DNA of 32,622 nt from JANXLS01 sp038227045 (GTDB taxonomy: Bacteria > Planctomycetota > SZUA-567 > H5-PLA8), in NCBI GenBank assembly GCA_038227045.1, contig JBBRQD010000062.1, forward strand, positions 1 to 32,622, written 5' to 3'. Made by a program: the position numbers and the translations under genes. The notes beneath the pieces were generated by a model. The model was not told where the DNA came from. It saw nothing but the letters and a program-made list of their open reading frames with translations, and ran no database searches. Shown piece after piece: positions 15,190 to 21,877 of this stretch. Each line of letters starts with the position of its first letter. Position 1 is the stretch's first letter.

Positions 15190-15872
15190 TATCTTTGATA
15201 CAGCTTCGCCAACTCCGCGGGCGACTTTTTCAATACCGAAAACTCAATCATAATCCGCCAATTCGTCAGCGTCGTCGAAAGAATTCCCTTCCTTAACCAA
15301 CGCCGCGCGTCAGTCTTCAAGATCGGTTTCAATATGCGCGGCGCAGCAATTTCACCCAATCGCCGCGCCAACAAAACATCTTCCAGCAGCGGTACCGAAT
15401 CGAAGCCGCCGAGCGACCGAAATACTTCCGCGCGCGCAAAAATCCCCTGATCGCCATAAGGCATACTTGCAACACGCGCGCGCAAATTATCCGCCGCTTC
15501 AATCACGCGAAACCAACACGAAGGCGCGTCGATGCGATGTCGAAAACATCCCCAAACCGTATGCGCGTCAAGATCGCAAATCGCCGCAATCGACTCCGCC
15601 GCAGGTACGCCATCGGCATGGAGAAACCACAGCCATTCGCCGCGCGCGATCTCCGCGCCGCGATTCATTTGAAGCGCACGACCGCATTCGCAAGACATAT
15701 ACTCCGCTCCAAATTCGAGCGCCAGAGCGCAACATTCGGCGGACGCCCCGCCGTCGGCGACGACGATTTGATTTTGATCGGAATGAGTGCAATTTCGCAG
15801 CGCAGCCAAACATCGCCGCAACGCATGGGCATCGTTCAAGACGGGAATCACCGTGCTGACGCGGGCAGTCAA
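15189..15872 (-). CDS. Family 2 glycosyltransferase, TIGR04283-like
   Basis: A 227-aa cytosolic GT-A-fold transferase. VSTVIPVLNDAHAL is the nucleotide-binding start. GRALQMNRGAEIARGEWLWF followed by LHAD holds the metal-binding acidic region. PYGDQGIFARAEVFRSLGGF with LLEDVLLARRL matches the TIGR04283 group, some members of which are linked to arsenosugar synthesis. No arsM/arsS-like gene is in the window, so the acceptor is open. The start is TTG: the N-terminal strand begins directly after it, and it overlaps the GmhB-like stop in TTGA, indicating translational coupling. It is the last gene of the minus-strand cluster. Confidence 0.82.
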   Translation of the reverse strand: MTARVSTVIPVLNDAHALRRCLAALRNCTHSDQNQIVVADGGASAECCALALEFGAEYMSCECGRALQMNRGAEIARGEWLWFLHADGVPAAESIAAICDLDAHTVWGCFRHRIDAPSCWFRVIEAADNLRARVASMPYGDQGIFARAEVFRSLGGFDSVPLLEDVLLARRLGEIAAPRILKPILKTDARRWLRKGILSTTLTNWRIMIEFSVLKKSPAELAKLYQR

Positions 15873-16477
15873 ACGGCACGGTCCGCAAATGCGATTATTT
15901 TTTCGGCGGCGTCGGCCAGATCAAGCGCAATAAGCGTCGGTTCCTCTATGCCGGGCCTGCGTTGCGTGGAGAACGGATTGGCAACGGCCACTGTTCGGCA
16001 GCCCGCGCGCCGGCCGCATTCGATATCTGAATCCTGGTCACCCACCATCCAGCTTCGTACCAGATCGATTCCAAATTCGTCTCGCGCGTCAAACAAGAAT
16101 TGTGGCTTCGGCTTCCGGCAGCGGCACGCACCAGAGTATGGTGGCACCATGCCGTCGGGATGGTGGTAACAATAATACGCACGCAAAATCGTTACGCCCG
16201 CCGCGCTCAAATGTGTCGCAATGCCGTGCGCGATCGATTGAATATTTTCAAGCGTGGTCTTGCCCTTCGCGAAACTCGGCTGATTGGACACAATAAAAAG
16301 CGCAAAGCCGGCATCTTGAAGTTTCTTCGCGGCGCTCGCCGCACCTGGCATCATGCGAACGTCGGCCGGGGCATGCGGCGATTCGTGCTCTCCAGTTTTG
16401 GGATTCAACACAAGCTCGTTGAGCACGCCATCTCGATCCAAAAACACCGCGCGTTTCGCCATCATTCCTCTCATCAC
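15869..16477 (-). CDS. GmhB-like HAD phosphatase (heptose bisphosphate phosphatase / histidinol-phosphatase family)
   Basis: A HAD-IIIA phosphatase of about 200 aa. FLDRDGVLN (D14, D16 from this start) is the phosphoryl-accepting motif, VSNQPSF is motif II, KPKP is motif III and VGDQDSDIECGRRAG is motif IV. YYCYHHPDG plus GACRCRKPKP is the CxH...CxC zinc loop typical of GmhB. GmhB removes the C7 phosphate in ADP-heptose synthesis for LPS; related enzymes act on other sugar or histidinol phosphates. The start is uncertain: GTG 16477, ATG 16474 and ATG 16465/16462 are all in frame, and the only purine-rich site (GAGAGGA) abuts the last two. It lies 27 bp after the MoeB-like gene and overlaps the glycosyltransferase by 4 bp. 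Confidence 0.82.
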   Translation of the reverse strand: MMRGMMAKRAVFLDRDGVLNELVLNPKTGEHESPHAPADVRMMPGAASAAKKLQDAGFALFIVSNQPSFAKGKTTLENIQSIAHGIATHLSAAGVTILRAYYCYHHPDGMVPPYSGACRCRKPKPQFLFDARDEFGIDLVRSWMVGDQDSDIECGRRAGCRTVAVANPFSTQRRPGIEEPTLIALDLADAAEKIIAFADRAV

Positions 16478-16504
16478 GTCATTCCGATTGCCGCAGGCTC
16501 TGCG

Positions 16505-17560
16505 TTACGCCCCGATATACTTCGCATACGCCGTGCGAGCATCGGCGATTTTCTTCGTTCCCTTGATGATTGCGCGGCTGTCCGGGAAGACAGTGATTTC
16601 CAATCCGGTCCCGTCGTCGCCACCCGCCGCGTTGAACTTCAACAGGAATTTGTTGACCGTAATGTTTGTAATTCCGCCGGCGCCGTTCAAGCGGTTGGCC
16701 ATCTCCTGAAGATCGAGTTTCGAACCGTTGCGCGGATTGATCTGCACCGCGTTGCGACCGCACAACCCAGTCGTGGTGCTGGCTCCCTGCCCTTCCAGGA
16801 ATTCGAAATTGCGCTGTTTGCAGCACGGACAATTCGCTACGTCGCGCGCTTTCGCGATCTTGAATTGATGCATCTCGCCCGACCAGAGATCGATCGAAAA
16901 GAGCCGCGTGTTGATGTTCGCGCGCTTGCCGGCCAGAATCTTCAGCGCTTCGGATGCTTCGTAATTGCCAATCAACCCCGTCTGCGCGCCGAGCACACCG
17001 GCTGTGTCGCACGTCGGCGTCATGCCGGGCGGCGGAGCGGTCTCAAAAAGGCAGCGGATGCAGGGCGTCTGGCCGGGAATAATCGTCATGGTCATGCCCG
17101 TCGATCCAACCGCCGCGCCATAAACCCACGGAATATCATGCTTCACGCAGGCGTCGTTGATCACGAATCGAGTCTCAAAATTATCCGCGCCGTCCACAAC
17201 AACATCCGCACCCTTGATGAGTTCCTCCACATTGGCCGGATTAATATCGGTGACGATGCCTTCGATTTTGATATCGCTATTAATGAGCTTCAATTTGCGT
17301 TCGGCGGCAGCAGCCTTGGGCATGTTCTCGCGCACGTCCTGCTCGTCGAAGAGCACCTGGCGCTGCAAGTTACTCTGCTCGACAAAATCGCGGTCAATGA
17401 CGCGCAGAGTCCCCACGCCCGCGCGCGCAAGCACATTGGCAATCACAGTGCCAAGCGCCCCGCAGCCGGCAATGACGGCAGTCGAGCCACAAATCTTTTT
17501 CTGGCCCTCTTCGCCGATGAAAGGAAGAAGGATTTGGCGGTTGTAACGGTCGAGATTCAT
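16505..17560 (-). CDS. MoeB/ThiF-family E1-like adenylyltransferase (sulfur-carrier activator)
   Basis: A 351-aa enzyme that uses ATP to adenylate the C-terminal glycine of a ubiquitin-like sulfur carrier. It shows the Rossmann loop GCGALG (32-37), D56/D58 with NLQRQ (N64, R67), DGADNFETR (D123, D126) and zinc cysteines CIRC (167, 170) and CPCC (244, 247). TPTCDTAG (C184) is at the position of the reactive cysteine. The C-terminal portion after residue 255 (LCGRNAVQINP...) is the extra domain seen in longer MoeB/ThiF proteins. There is no rhodanese domain, so the sulfur donor is separate. It shares a cluster with the MoaD-NIL protein, its likely substrate, 79 bp downstream of the 82-aa gene. 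The ribosome binding site is weak. Confidence 0.9.
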   Translation of the reverse strand: MNLDRYNRQILLPFIGEEGQKKICGSTAVIAGCGALGTVIANVLARAGVGTLRVIDRDFVEQSNLQRQVLFDEQDVRENMPKAAAAERKLKLINSDIKIEGIVTDINPANVEELIKGADVVVDGADNFETRFVINDACVKHDIPWVYGAAVGSTGMTMTIIPGQTPCIRCLFETAPPPGMTPTCDTAGVLGAQTGLIGNYEASEALKILAGKRANINTRLFSIDLWSGEMHQFKIAKARDVANCPCCKQRNFEFLEGQGASTTTGLCGRNAVQINPRNGSKLDLQEMANRLNGAGGITNITVNKFLLKFNAAGGDDGTGLEITVFPDSRAIIKGTKKIADARTAYAKYIGA

Positions 17561-17639
17561 TTTAGCTTTATTGATCCTTTAAATCACTCAATGATAGAAT
17601 TTCGATGACTGGAAGAATCGACTCAGTATTCCATTGCCC

Positions 17640-17888
17640 TTAGCAGCCCTTGTCGCGTTGCTGGCGAACCAGTTGCACCGCGTCAATTTTCTTGGCGTTA
17701 ACAGTCGCCGCGCGCATCACCTCGACCAGTTTTTCATATTCCGCCAACTGTCGTTCAATTTCCGCTTTGGACGATCTTTTAATTTTGGGGAACGGATGAG
17801 GCTTTGGAATTTTATAAACTTCCGGCCGCTCGCCATTCTTCTTTATGCCAATTGCGTCGCCCGATGAGGTTGTCTTCGCCTGGCTCAT
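17640..17888 (-). CDS. Unknown 82-aa charged protein in the SAM-riboswitch cluster
   Basis: I do not recognise this protein. GGGAG lies about 8 nt before the ATG and it sits between the MoaD-NIL and MoeB genes on the same strand (gaps 88 and 79 bp), so it is likely real and co-transcribed. A basic, proline-rich middle (VYKIPKPHPFPKIKR) precedes an amphipathic helix (SKAEIERQLAEYEKLVEVMR), and it ends in a lone cysteine (QQRDKGC). There is no signal peptide or membrane helix. A role as a small partner or adaptor of the sulfur-transfer proteins is only a guess from position. Confidence 0.65.
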   Translation of the reverse strand: MSQAKTTSSGDAIGIKKNGERPEVYKIPKPHPFPKIKRSSKAEIERQLAEYEKLVEVMRAATVNAKKIDAVQLVRQQRDKGC

Positions 17889-17976
17889 GTCGGTGTCTCC
17901 CGCATCTCAATCCATGTTATCACAGCCGGATTCCATTTCTACATTATCAAAACCACCGTCCCAACGCCCATTGCCG

Positions 17977-18519
17977 TTACGGCTCCACCACATTCATCTC
18001 AATCGGATCGACCTTCACCCCCTGCTTGCGAATCCAATCCAGCGCCTTGTCCACTTCCTCGCGCGGGCCGCTGAATTCGACGCTCATGATTCCCATGTCT
18101 TCAGTGATCGACGCGCCGCGGATGTTCGGGATGACGTCGAATTTCTTAATCACGTGGTAAATGATCGGCTGCGTGACGCCTTCCGCCGAGAAATTCAGAT
18201 AGACCCGGCGAACGATCTCGCTGACCGGCTTTTTCTTTTCGGCGTTGCCGCCCGCAATGGCCGGCAGAATCGACACGTCCGCGCCGGCCGCGAGCGGCGT
18301 TTGCAGATTTTCCTGGAAGCGAATGTCTTCTTCGTTGACGAAGACGTTGATGAAGCGCTTCACGTTGCCCTTGTCGTCGCAGATGCGTTCCTTGATGCCG
18401 GGATGATTCTTCTCCAGCGCATCGATCATTTCGGCGACGGTGGTCGCTTCGAGGGAGACGACATCGCTGCCCCCGGTAAACTTGCGCAGCACTTCGGGAA
18501 TGCGAACATTTATTGCCAT
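17977..18519 (-). CDS. MoaD/ThiS ubiquitin-like sulfur carrier fused to a NIL domain
   Basis: A 180-aa two-domain protein. Residues 1-91 are a beta-grasp sulfur carrier (VRIPEVLRKFTGG; INVFVNEEDIR; LAAGADVSILPAIAGG), ending at the di-glycine G90-G91 that MoeB/ThiF proteins adenylate. Residues 100-180 are a NIL domain (VYLNFSAEGVTQPIIYHVIK; IRGASITEDMGIMSVEFSG), a small ferredoxin-like fold known from methionine ABC transporters and from archaeal homocysteine-forming systems. Because the di-glycine is internal, a thiocarboxylate could form only if the NIL part is cut off, or the domain has another role. GGAG lies 10 nt before the ATG. It lies 63 bp downstream of thrC. Confidence 0.88.
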   Translation of the reverse strand: MAINVRIPEVLRKFTGGSDVVSLEATTVAEMIDALEKNHPGIKERICDDKGNVKRFINVFVNEEDIRFQENLQTPLAAGADVSILPAIAGGNAEKKKPVSEIVRRVYLNFSAEGVTQPIIYHVIKKFDVIPNIRGASITEDMGIMSVEFSGPREEVDKALDWIRKQGVKVDPIEMNVVEP

Positions 18520-18562
18520 GATGTGTGACTCCGTTTTAAATTGTGTCGTGTCATTTTAAACT

Positions 18563-18583
18563 GGACGGGCTGGTAGCCCGTCC
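18563..18583 (-). repeat. Hairpin at the thrC stop codon
   Basis: A perfect 9-bp stem, GGACGGGCT / AGCCCGTCC, with a 3-nt loop. On the minus strand its first base overlaps the thrC TAG stop (GTAGGACGGGCTA). It stands between thrC and MoaD-NIL with no U-tract, so it is more likely a repeat that trims or stabilises mRNA than a full terminator. Confidence 0.6.
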
Positions 18584-19830
18584 TACTTCCGCTTCTTGAT
18601 CTCTTCGAGCAAGTTCTCAAAATCGCCGAGCTTCGGTTCGATCACGTCGGGCTTCGACGTTTGTTCGACGATGGCGTCGAGCGTCTTCAGCCCATTGCCG
18701 GTGATACAGATGACGGTGCACGAATCCTTGTCGATGCGGCCCTGTTCGACGAGTTTCCGCGTTACCGCCGTGGTCACGCCACCGGCTGTTTCGGTAAAGA
18801 TGCCTTCGGTTTCGGCCAGCAGTTTGATGCCGTCAACGACTTCCGGGTCGGTCACATCTTCTCCCCAACCGCCGCTGTTCCGCATTGTTCTGATCGCGTA
18901 AAACCCGTCGGCTGGATTACCGATCGCGATGGACTTGGCAATCGTATTTGGCTTCACCGGCTTGAACAAATCCCAGCCCTGTTTGACGGCGTGCGTGATC
19001 GGGTTGCAGCCGGTTGCTTGCGCGCCGAAGATCTTCGTGTGCGCCGTCGGAATCAGGCCCGTTTTTTCGAACTCGTGAATCGCTTTGTCAAGCTTGCAGA
19101 TCAAACTGCCGCCGGCCATCGGCGAGACGATGTTGTCGGGCGCCTTCCACCCGAGCTGTTCGCAGATTTCATGGCCCATCGCCTTGCTGCCTTCCGCGTA
19201 ATAGGGGCGCAGGTTGATGTTCGCGAAGGCCCAGCCGAACTTGCCGGCGATTTCGCTGCACAACCGGTTGACGCCGTCGTAGTTTCCGCTGATGCCGACA
19301 ACGTGAACACCATAGATGCTCGTCCCGAGGATCTTGCCCTGTTCGAGATTCGCGGGCATGAAGATGTAGCACTCCAGCCCCGCGCGCACGGAGAGCGCCG
19401 CGACGCTGTTGCCGAGATTGCCGGTCGTGGCGCAGGCGATGGTCTTGAAACCGAATTCGACGGCCTTGCTGATCGCGCAGCTCACCACGCGGTCTTTGAA
19501 GCTCAGCGTCGGATAATTGACCGCGTCGTTCTTGATCCACAGTTCGCGCAAGCCCAGCCGCTTGGCCAGACGGTCGGCCTTGATCAGCGGCGTGAAGCCG
19601 GTGTTCTGGCCGACGAGCGGCGCGCCATCCAGCGGCAGGAATTCCTCGTAGCGCCACATGTTGCGCCCGCGCGATTGAATCTTTTCGCGCGAAATGTCTT
19701 TGGCGATCAGCTCGTAATCGTAATCGATTTCGAGCGGCCCGAAACACAGTTCGCAGACGTGCAGGGGCTTGGTGCCATAATGGTGGCCGCACTCGCGGCA
19801 CTTTAAACCGCGGACATATTTAGCAGGCAT
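18583..19830 (-). CDS. thrC: Threonine synthase (PLP-dependent, zinc-ribbon subtype), first gene after a SAM riboswitch
   Basis: Family reaction: O-phosphohomoserine + water to threonine + phosphate. The 415-aa protein has an N-terminal zinc ribbon (C11, C14, C26, C29), a feature of one ThrC branch. TLSFKDR holds the PLP lysine K112. The substrate and phosphate loops are CATTGNLGNSVAAL and SPMAGGSLICKL, with a late CITGNGLKT. ATG 19830 is chosen for GGAGAAG 9 nt upstream and the zinc ribbon immediately after; the open frame continuing to 20133 runs into the riboswitch. A SAM riboswitch upstream is unexpected for a plain threonine enzyme, and the next genes encode sulfur-carrier machinery. The enzyme may therefore use phosphohomoserine for homocysteine formation; that is inference. 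Confidence 0.93.
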   Translation of the reverse strand: MPAKYVRGLKCRECGHHYGTKPLHVCELCFGPLEIDYDYELIAKDISREKIQSRGRNMWRYEEFLPLDGAPLVGQNTGFTPLIKADRLAKRLGLRELWIKNDAVNYPTLSFKDRVVSCAISKAVEFGFKTIACATTGNLGNSVAALSVRAGLECYIFMPANLEQGKILGTSIYGVHVVGISGNYDGVNRLCSEIAGKFGWAFANINLRPYYAEGSKAMGHEICEQLGWKAPDNIVSPMAGGSLICKLDKAIHEFEKTGLIPTAHTKIFGAQATGCNPITHAVKQGWDLFKPVKPNTIAKSIAIGNPADGFYAIRTMRNSGGWGEDVTDPEVVDGIKLLAETEGIFTETAGGVTTAVTRKLVEQGRIDKDSCTVICITGNGLKTLDAIVEQTSKPDVIEPKLGDFENLLEEIKKRK

Positions 19831-19856
19831 GAAAGGCTTCTCCGTTTCCCGTACCG

Positions 19857-19981
19857 CAGGCGTTACGCCTGTCAGCAACAAAAAAATGACGCGCAAAATG
19901 CAATGTTGCCAAACCGGCAGCGTTACAAATTCCGCGAACAAAACACAATTGGAGAAGATGATGGAGTGTTCGAATGAACAC
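19857..19981. other. Two palindromes in the thrC leader, downstream of the riboswitch
   Basis: CAGGCGTTACGCCTG (19857-19871) lies about 10 nt upstream of the GGAG of thrC and could affect ribosome access. GTGTTC-GAAT-GAACAC (19966-19981) is a perfect 6-bp inverted repeat. It fits the TGTTC-N4-GAACA pattern reported for LexA in Verrucomicrobia, but its place inside a transcribed leader makes LexA control doubtful. Neither forms an intrinsic terminator on the minus strand. Confidence 0.4.
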
Positions 19982-20033
19982 CCGACCCTTTTTTTAAAAG
20001 CGGGGGCGAGGCAATAAGAAGATCGTTGCGCCG

Positions 20034-20205
20034 CGCTCATCTTCCGATCCTTCGCAGCGCTCTGGTTCCAAAACCAAAACGCTTTGACGGCATCGCAGGA
20101 ATTAGCACTTTTGAACGAAACGCAGGGGCACAACGGCTGGTCCTGTCTTCGCTCTCGGATGCTGTGACGTCAACGGGCCTGTCCCTCGGTCACTCTTGAT
20201 AAGCG
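20034..20205 (-). promoter_or_regulatory. SAM-I (S-box) riboswitch controlling the thrC sulfur-carrier cluster
   Basis: An RNA sensor of S-adenosylmethionine. On the minus strand P1 CGCTTATC (20205-20198) pairs exactly with GATGAGCG (20041-20034). Then come AAGA, P2 GTGAC...GTCAC, the kink-turn core GAGGGACAGGCCCGTTGAC, and CAGCATCC (consensus CAGCAACC). A long P3 follows with GAGCGAA/TTCGTTC and CAGG/CCTG pairing, then the invariant AAGTGCTAATTCCTGC strand, a hairpin near AGCG...CGCT for P4, and GGAAGATGAG. P1 and P2 use different bases from the Bacillus yitJ aptamer but keep pairing. Downstream, ATCTTC can pair with GAAGAT of the P1 3' strand, giving a possible switching helix. The thrC ATG is 203 nt further on. 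How the switch acts (termination or ribosome access) is not clear. Confidence 0.92.
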
Positions 20206-20231
20206 GATTACTATTCAGTTGTCGGGATGAA

Positions 20232-20259
20232 AATGTAGCGGAGCACCGGTCGATGTCAA
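20232..20259 (-). promoter_or_regulatory. Sigma-70-type promoter of the SAM-riboswitch transcript
   Basis: The minus strand has a perfect TTGACA (20254-20259), a 16-bp spacer and TACATT (20232-20237). Transcription would start near 20225, about 20 nt before P1 of the riboswitch. Confidence 0.7.
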
Positions 20260-20316
20260 GAAGTTTCACGGAGTTTTCTCACGCAGTGTATATCCGTTCA
20301 CACTGGAGAGATCAGA

Positions 20317-20757
20317 ATGGTTCGCAGCATTGTAGCCGTTATCGCGGGATGCATTGTAGCCGTGATTGTCATCATGTCGTTCGAAGCCGTCGGCATGATT
20401 ATTTGGCCGCCGCCCAAAGAGCTTTCAGAGGTGTTGAAAGATCCCGCGCTCTTTAAGAAACTCCAGTCCGAGCCGGAAGCGCTGCGGGCGCTGATGGCGC
20501 AAATTCCCGTCGCGGCATTCTTGAACGTGCTGGCTGCCCATGCGGCCGGCTGTTTTGTCGGCGGCTGGCTGGCCACGCGAATTGCGAAGTCCGCACGCGT
20601 ACTTCCCGGTTTGATCCTCGGAGCACTCATGACGCTAGTCGGAATCGCGAATCTGATGGCCATTCCGCATCCGGTTTGGTTTACTGCGACGGACGTGCTA
20701 ATATACTTGCCGCTGGCTTTCGTGGGAGCGAAAGTCGCGGTGAGGAAAGATTCATAG
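20317..20757 (+). CDS. Small integral membrane protein of unknown function
   Basis: A 146-aa protein with an N-terminal hydrophobic helix (about 3-30, IVAVIAGCIVAVIVIMSFEA), a soluble loop rich in charge (about 35-62), then three further membrane helices (about 66-84, 94-112, 122-138). Glycines in the helices (AAHAAGCFVGGWLATRIA; PGLILGALMTLVGIANL) suggest tight packing. GGAGAG lies 6 nt before the ATG. It is transcribed divergently from the SAM-riboswitch cluster. No named family is recognised; similar four-helix proteins are widespread and mostly uncharacterised. Confidence 0.75.
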   Translation: MVRSIVAVIAGCIVAVIVIMSFEAVGMIIWPPPKELSEVLKDPALFKKLQSEPEALRALMAQIPVAAFLNVLAAHAAGCFVGGWLATRIAKSARVLPGLILGALMTLVGIANLMAIPHPVWFTATDVLIYLPLAFVGAKVAVRKDS

Positions 20758-20884
20758 CGTGTACTCCTCACAGTTTTATTGCGAAATCGCCTTGCTTTAA
20801 TCCAGCGTGCGAATTATTTTTCATCAATAATCCATTAAGTAAATTCTAGTTTCACATTAAGGCAAAACCCCGGAGAGCAAGAAC

Positions 20885-21043
20885 GTGGCGAAAGCAAAGA
20901 CGATGGGAAAAAAAGCCTCAACACCTGCCAAGGCAAAGAAGGTCGCAGGCAAAAAAGCCGTCAAGTCCGCAGTTAAATCTGCCCAAAAAACCGCTGCACC
21001 GAAAGCCAAACCCAAAGCGAAACCAAAGCCTAAGTCGAAGTGA
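20885..21043 (+). CDS. 52-aa histone H1-like Lys/Ala protein
   Basis: A small basic protein beginning MAKAKTMGKKASTPAKAKKV and ending PKAKPKAKPKPKSK, about one-third lysine with no acidic residue. The start is GTG with GGAGAG 7 nt upstream, and the leader and first codons (AAGAACGTGGCGAAAG) closely match those of the second histone-like gene ending near 28486. Such proteins resemble the C-terminal tail of histone H1 and bind DNA non-specifically, compacting the nucleoid. It is followed 132 bp later by the HTH protein. It is easily missed because it is short and of biased composition. Confidence 0.75.
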   Translation: MAKAKTMGKKASTPAKAKKVAGKKAVKSAVKSAQKTAAPKAKPKAKPKPKSK

Positions 21044-21175
21044 ACAGTGACTGTATCCGCACCGTTGGATTGACTGCCAGTCCATCCCCTCCGTGACGAG
21101 TCCACACTACTGTATTGTGCTATTTTTTTGATTATGCAATCGCTCGATATCCCTATTAACGCAAGGAGAGTTAGA

Positions 21176-21838
21176 ATGAAATCTGCCCCTGTTGAAAAAC
21201 GCAAGCGCGGCCGCCCAACCGGATCGCATCATGTCGTGGCCGAACAAGCTCAAATTTATGGAATTTCGGAACCAGTCTTAACAGATACCGGTGTCGACTG
21301 CCTTGCGCCTCACGATGTTGCGAAGATCCTGAACGTATCGGACATCGTCGTCAAACAATGGATTTATCGCCGCAAATTGCCCGCGATGCGGCTGGCCAAC
21401 GGCTTTTGGAAAATCAAAGTGTCGGACTTCGAAGCCTTTATGACCGCGCGCCAGCAGGTTGGGCGGCGTCACATATTGGTCACGGATGGCGGCAATTCAG
21501 GCATCGCTGAAGTCGTTCAGGCTATTGAAGCTCTCGGCCATCAAGCGGTTCTGTCGCACAACTACCCCGACGCGCTGCTGAAAGCGCTGGATCATTTTCC
21601 GGCTTTATTCGTGATCTGCATTTCGCCGAACGATTCGAATTGCTGGAAATTCGCCGAGCGAATTCGCACCAACAAATCGCTGCGCAGCTTCCCCATCCTG
21701 TTCATCGGCGGGAATACGATCAGCGACGCAGTCACGGATAAGGCAGTTGAAAATTCCGCAAAAGGAATACTCACGCGTCCGCTCACCGTGGAAATCGTCA
21801 AGGGCGAAATCGAACGCATCCTGAAACGATCCCTGTAG
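21176..21838 (+). CDS. Excisionase-type HTH protein fused to a degenerate receiver domain
   Basis: A 220-aa predicted DNA-binding regulator. Residues 8-16 (KRKRGRPTG) look like an AT-hook. Residues 43-90 are a MerR/excisionase-like winged HTH (LAPHDVAKILNVSDIVVKQW...LPAMRLANGFWKIKVSDFEAFM). From about 98 to the end the pattern HILVTDGGNSG, ALFVICISPND, FPILFIGG and GILTRPLT follows the beta strands of a response-regulator receiver. The phospho-acceptor aspartate place reads VICISP and the strand-5 lysine is arginine (LTRPL), so phosphorylation is unlikely. AAGGAGAG (21163-21170) selects this ATG. No histidine kinase is nearby. Confidence 0.8.
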   Translation: MKSAPVEKRKRGRPTGSHHVVAEQAQIYGISEPVLTDTGVDCLAPHDVAKILNVSDIVVKQWIYRRKLPAMRLANGFWKIKVSDFEAFMTARQQVGRRHILVTDGGNSGIAEVVQAIEALGHQAVLSHNYPDALLKALDHFPALFVICISPNDSNCWKFAERIRTNKSLRSFPILFIGGNTISDAVTDKAVENSAKGILTRPLTVEIVKGEIERILKRSL

Positions 21839-21877
21839 AATTCGGAAGTATTAAAGCAACCGAAGACGAGGGCCGGA

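Noticed and set aside
16100..17608. 502-codon plus-strand frame opposite MoeB and GmhB-like genes
   Set aside because: Spans two well-supported minus-strand genes and their gap; composition is Arg/His-rich and not protein-like.
18661..19806. 381-codon plus-strand frame opposite thrC
   Set aside because: Mirror of thrC codons; no family motif and no start signal.
19831..20133. N-terminal extension of threonine synthase to 20133
   Set aside because: The extension covers the 3' part of the SAM riboswitch; the internal ATG at 19830 has GGAG at good spacing and begins the zinc ribbon.
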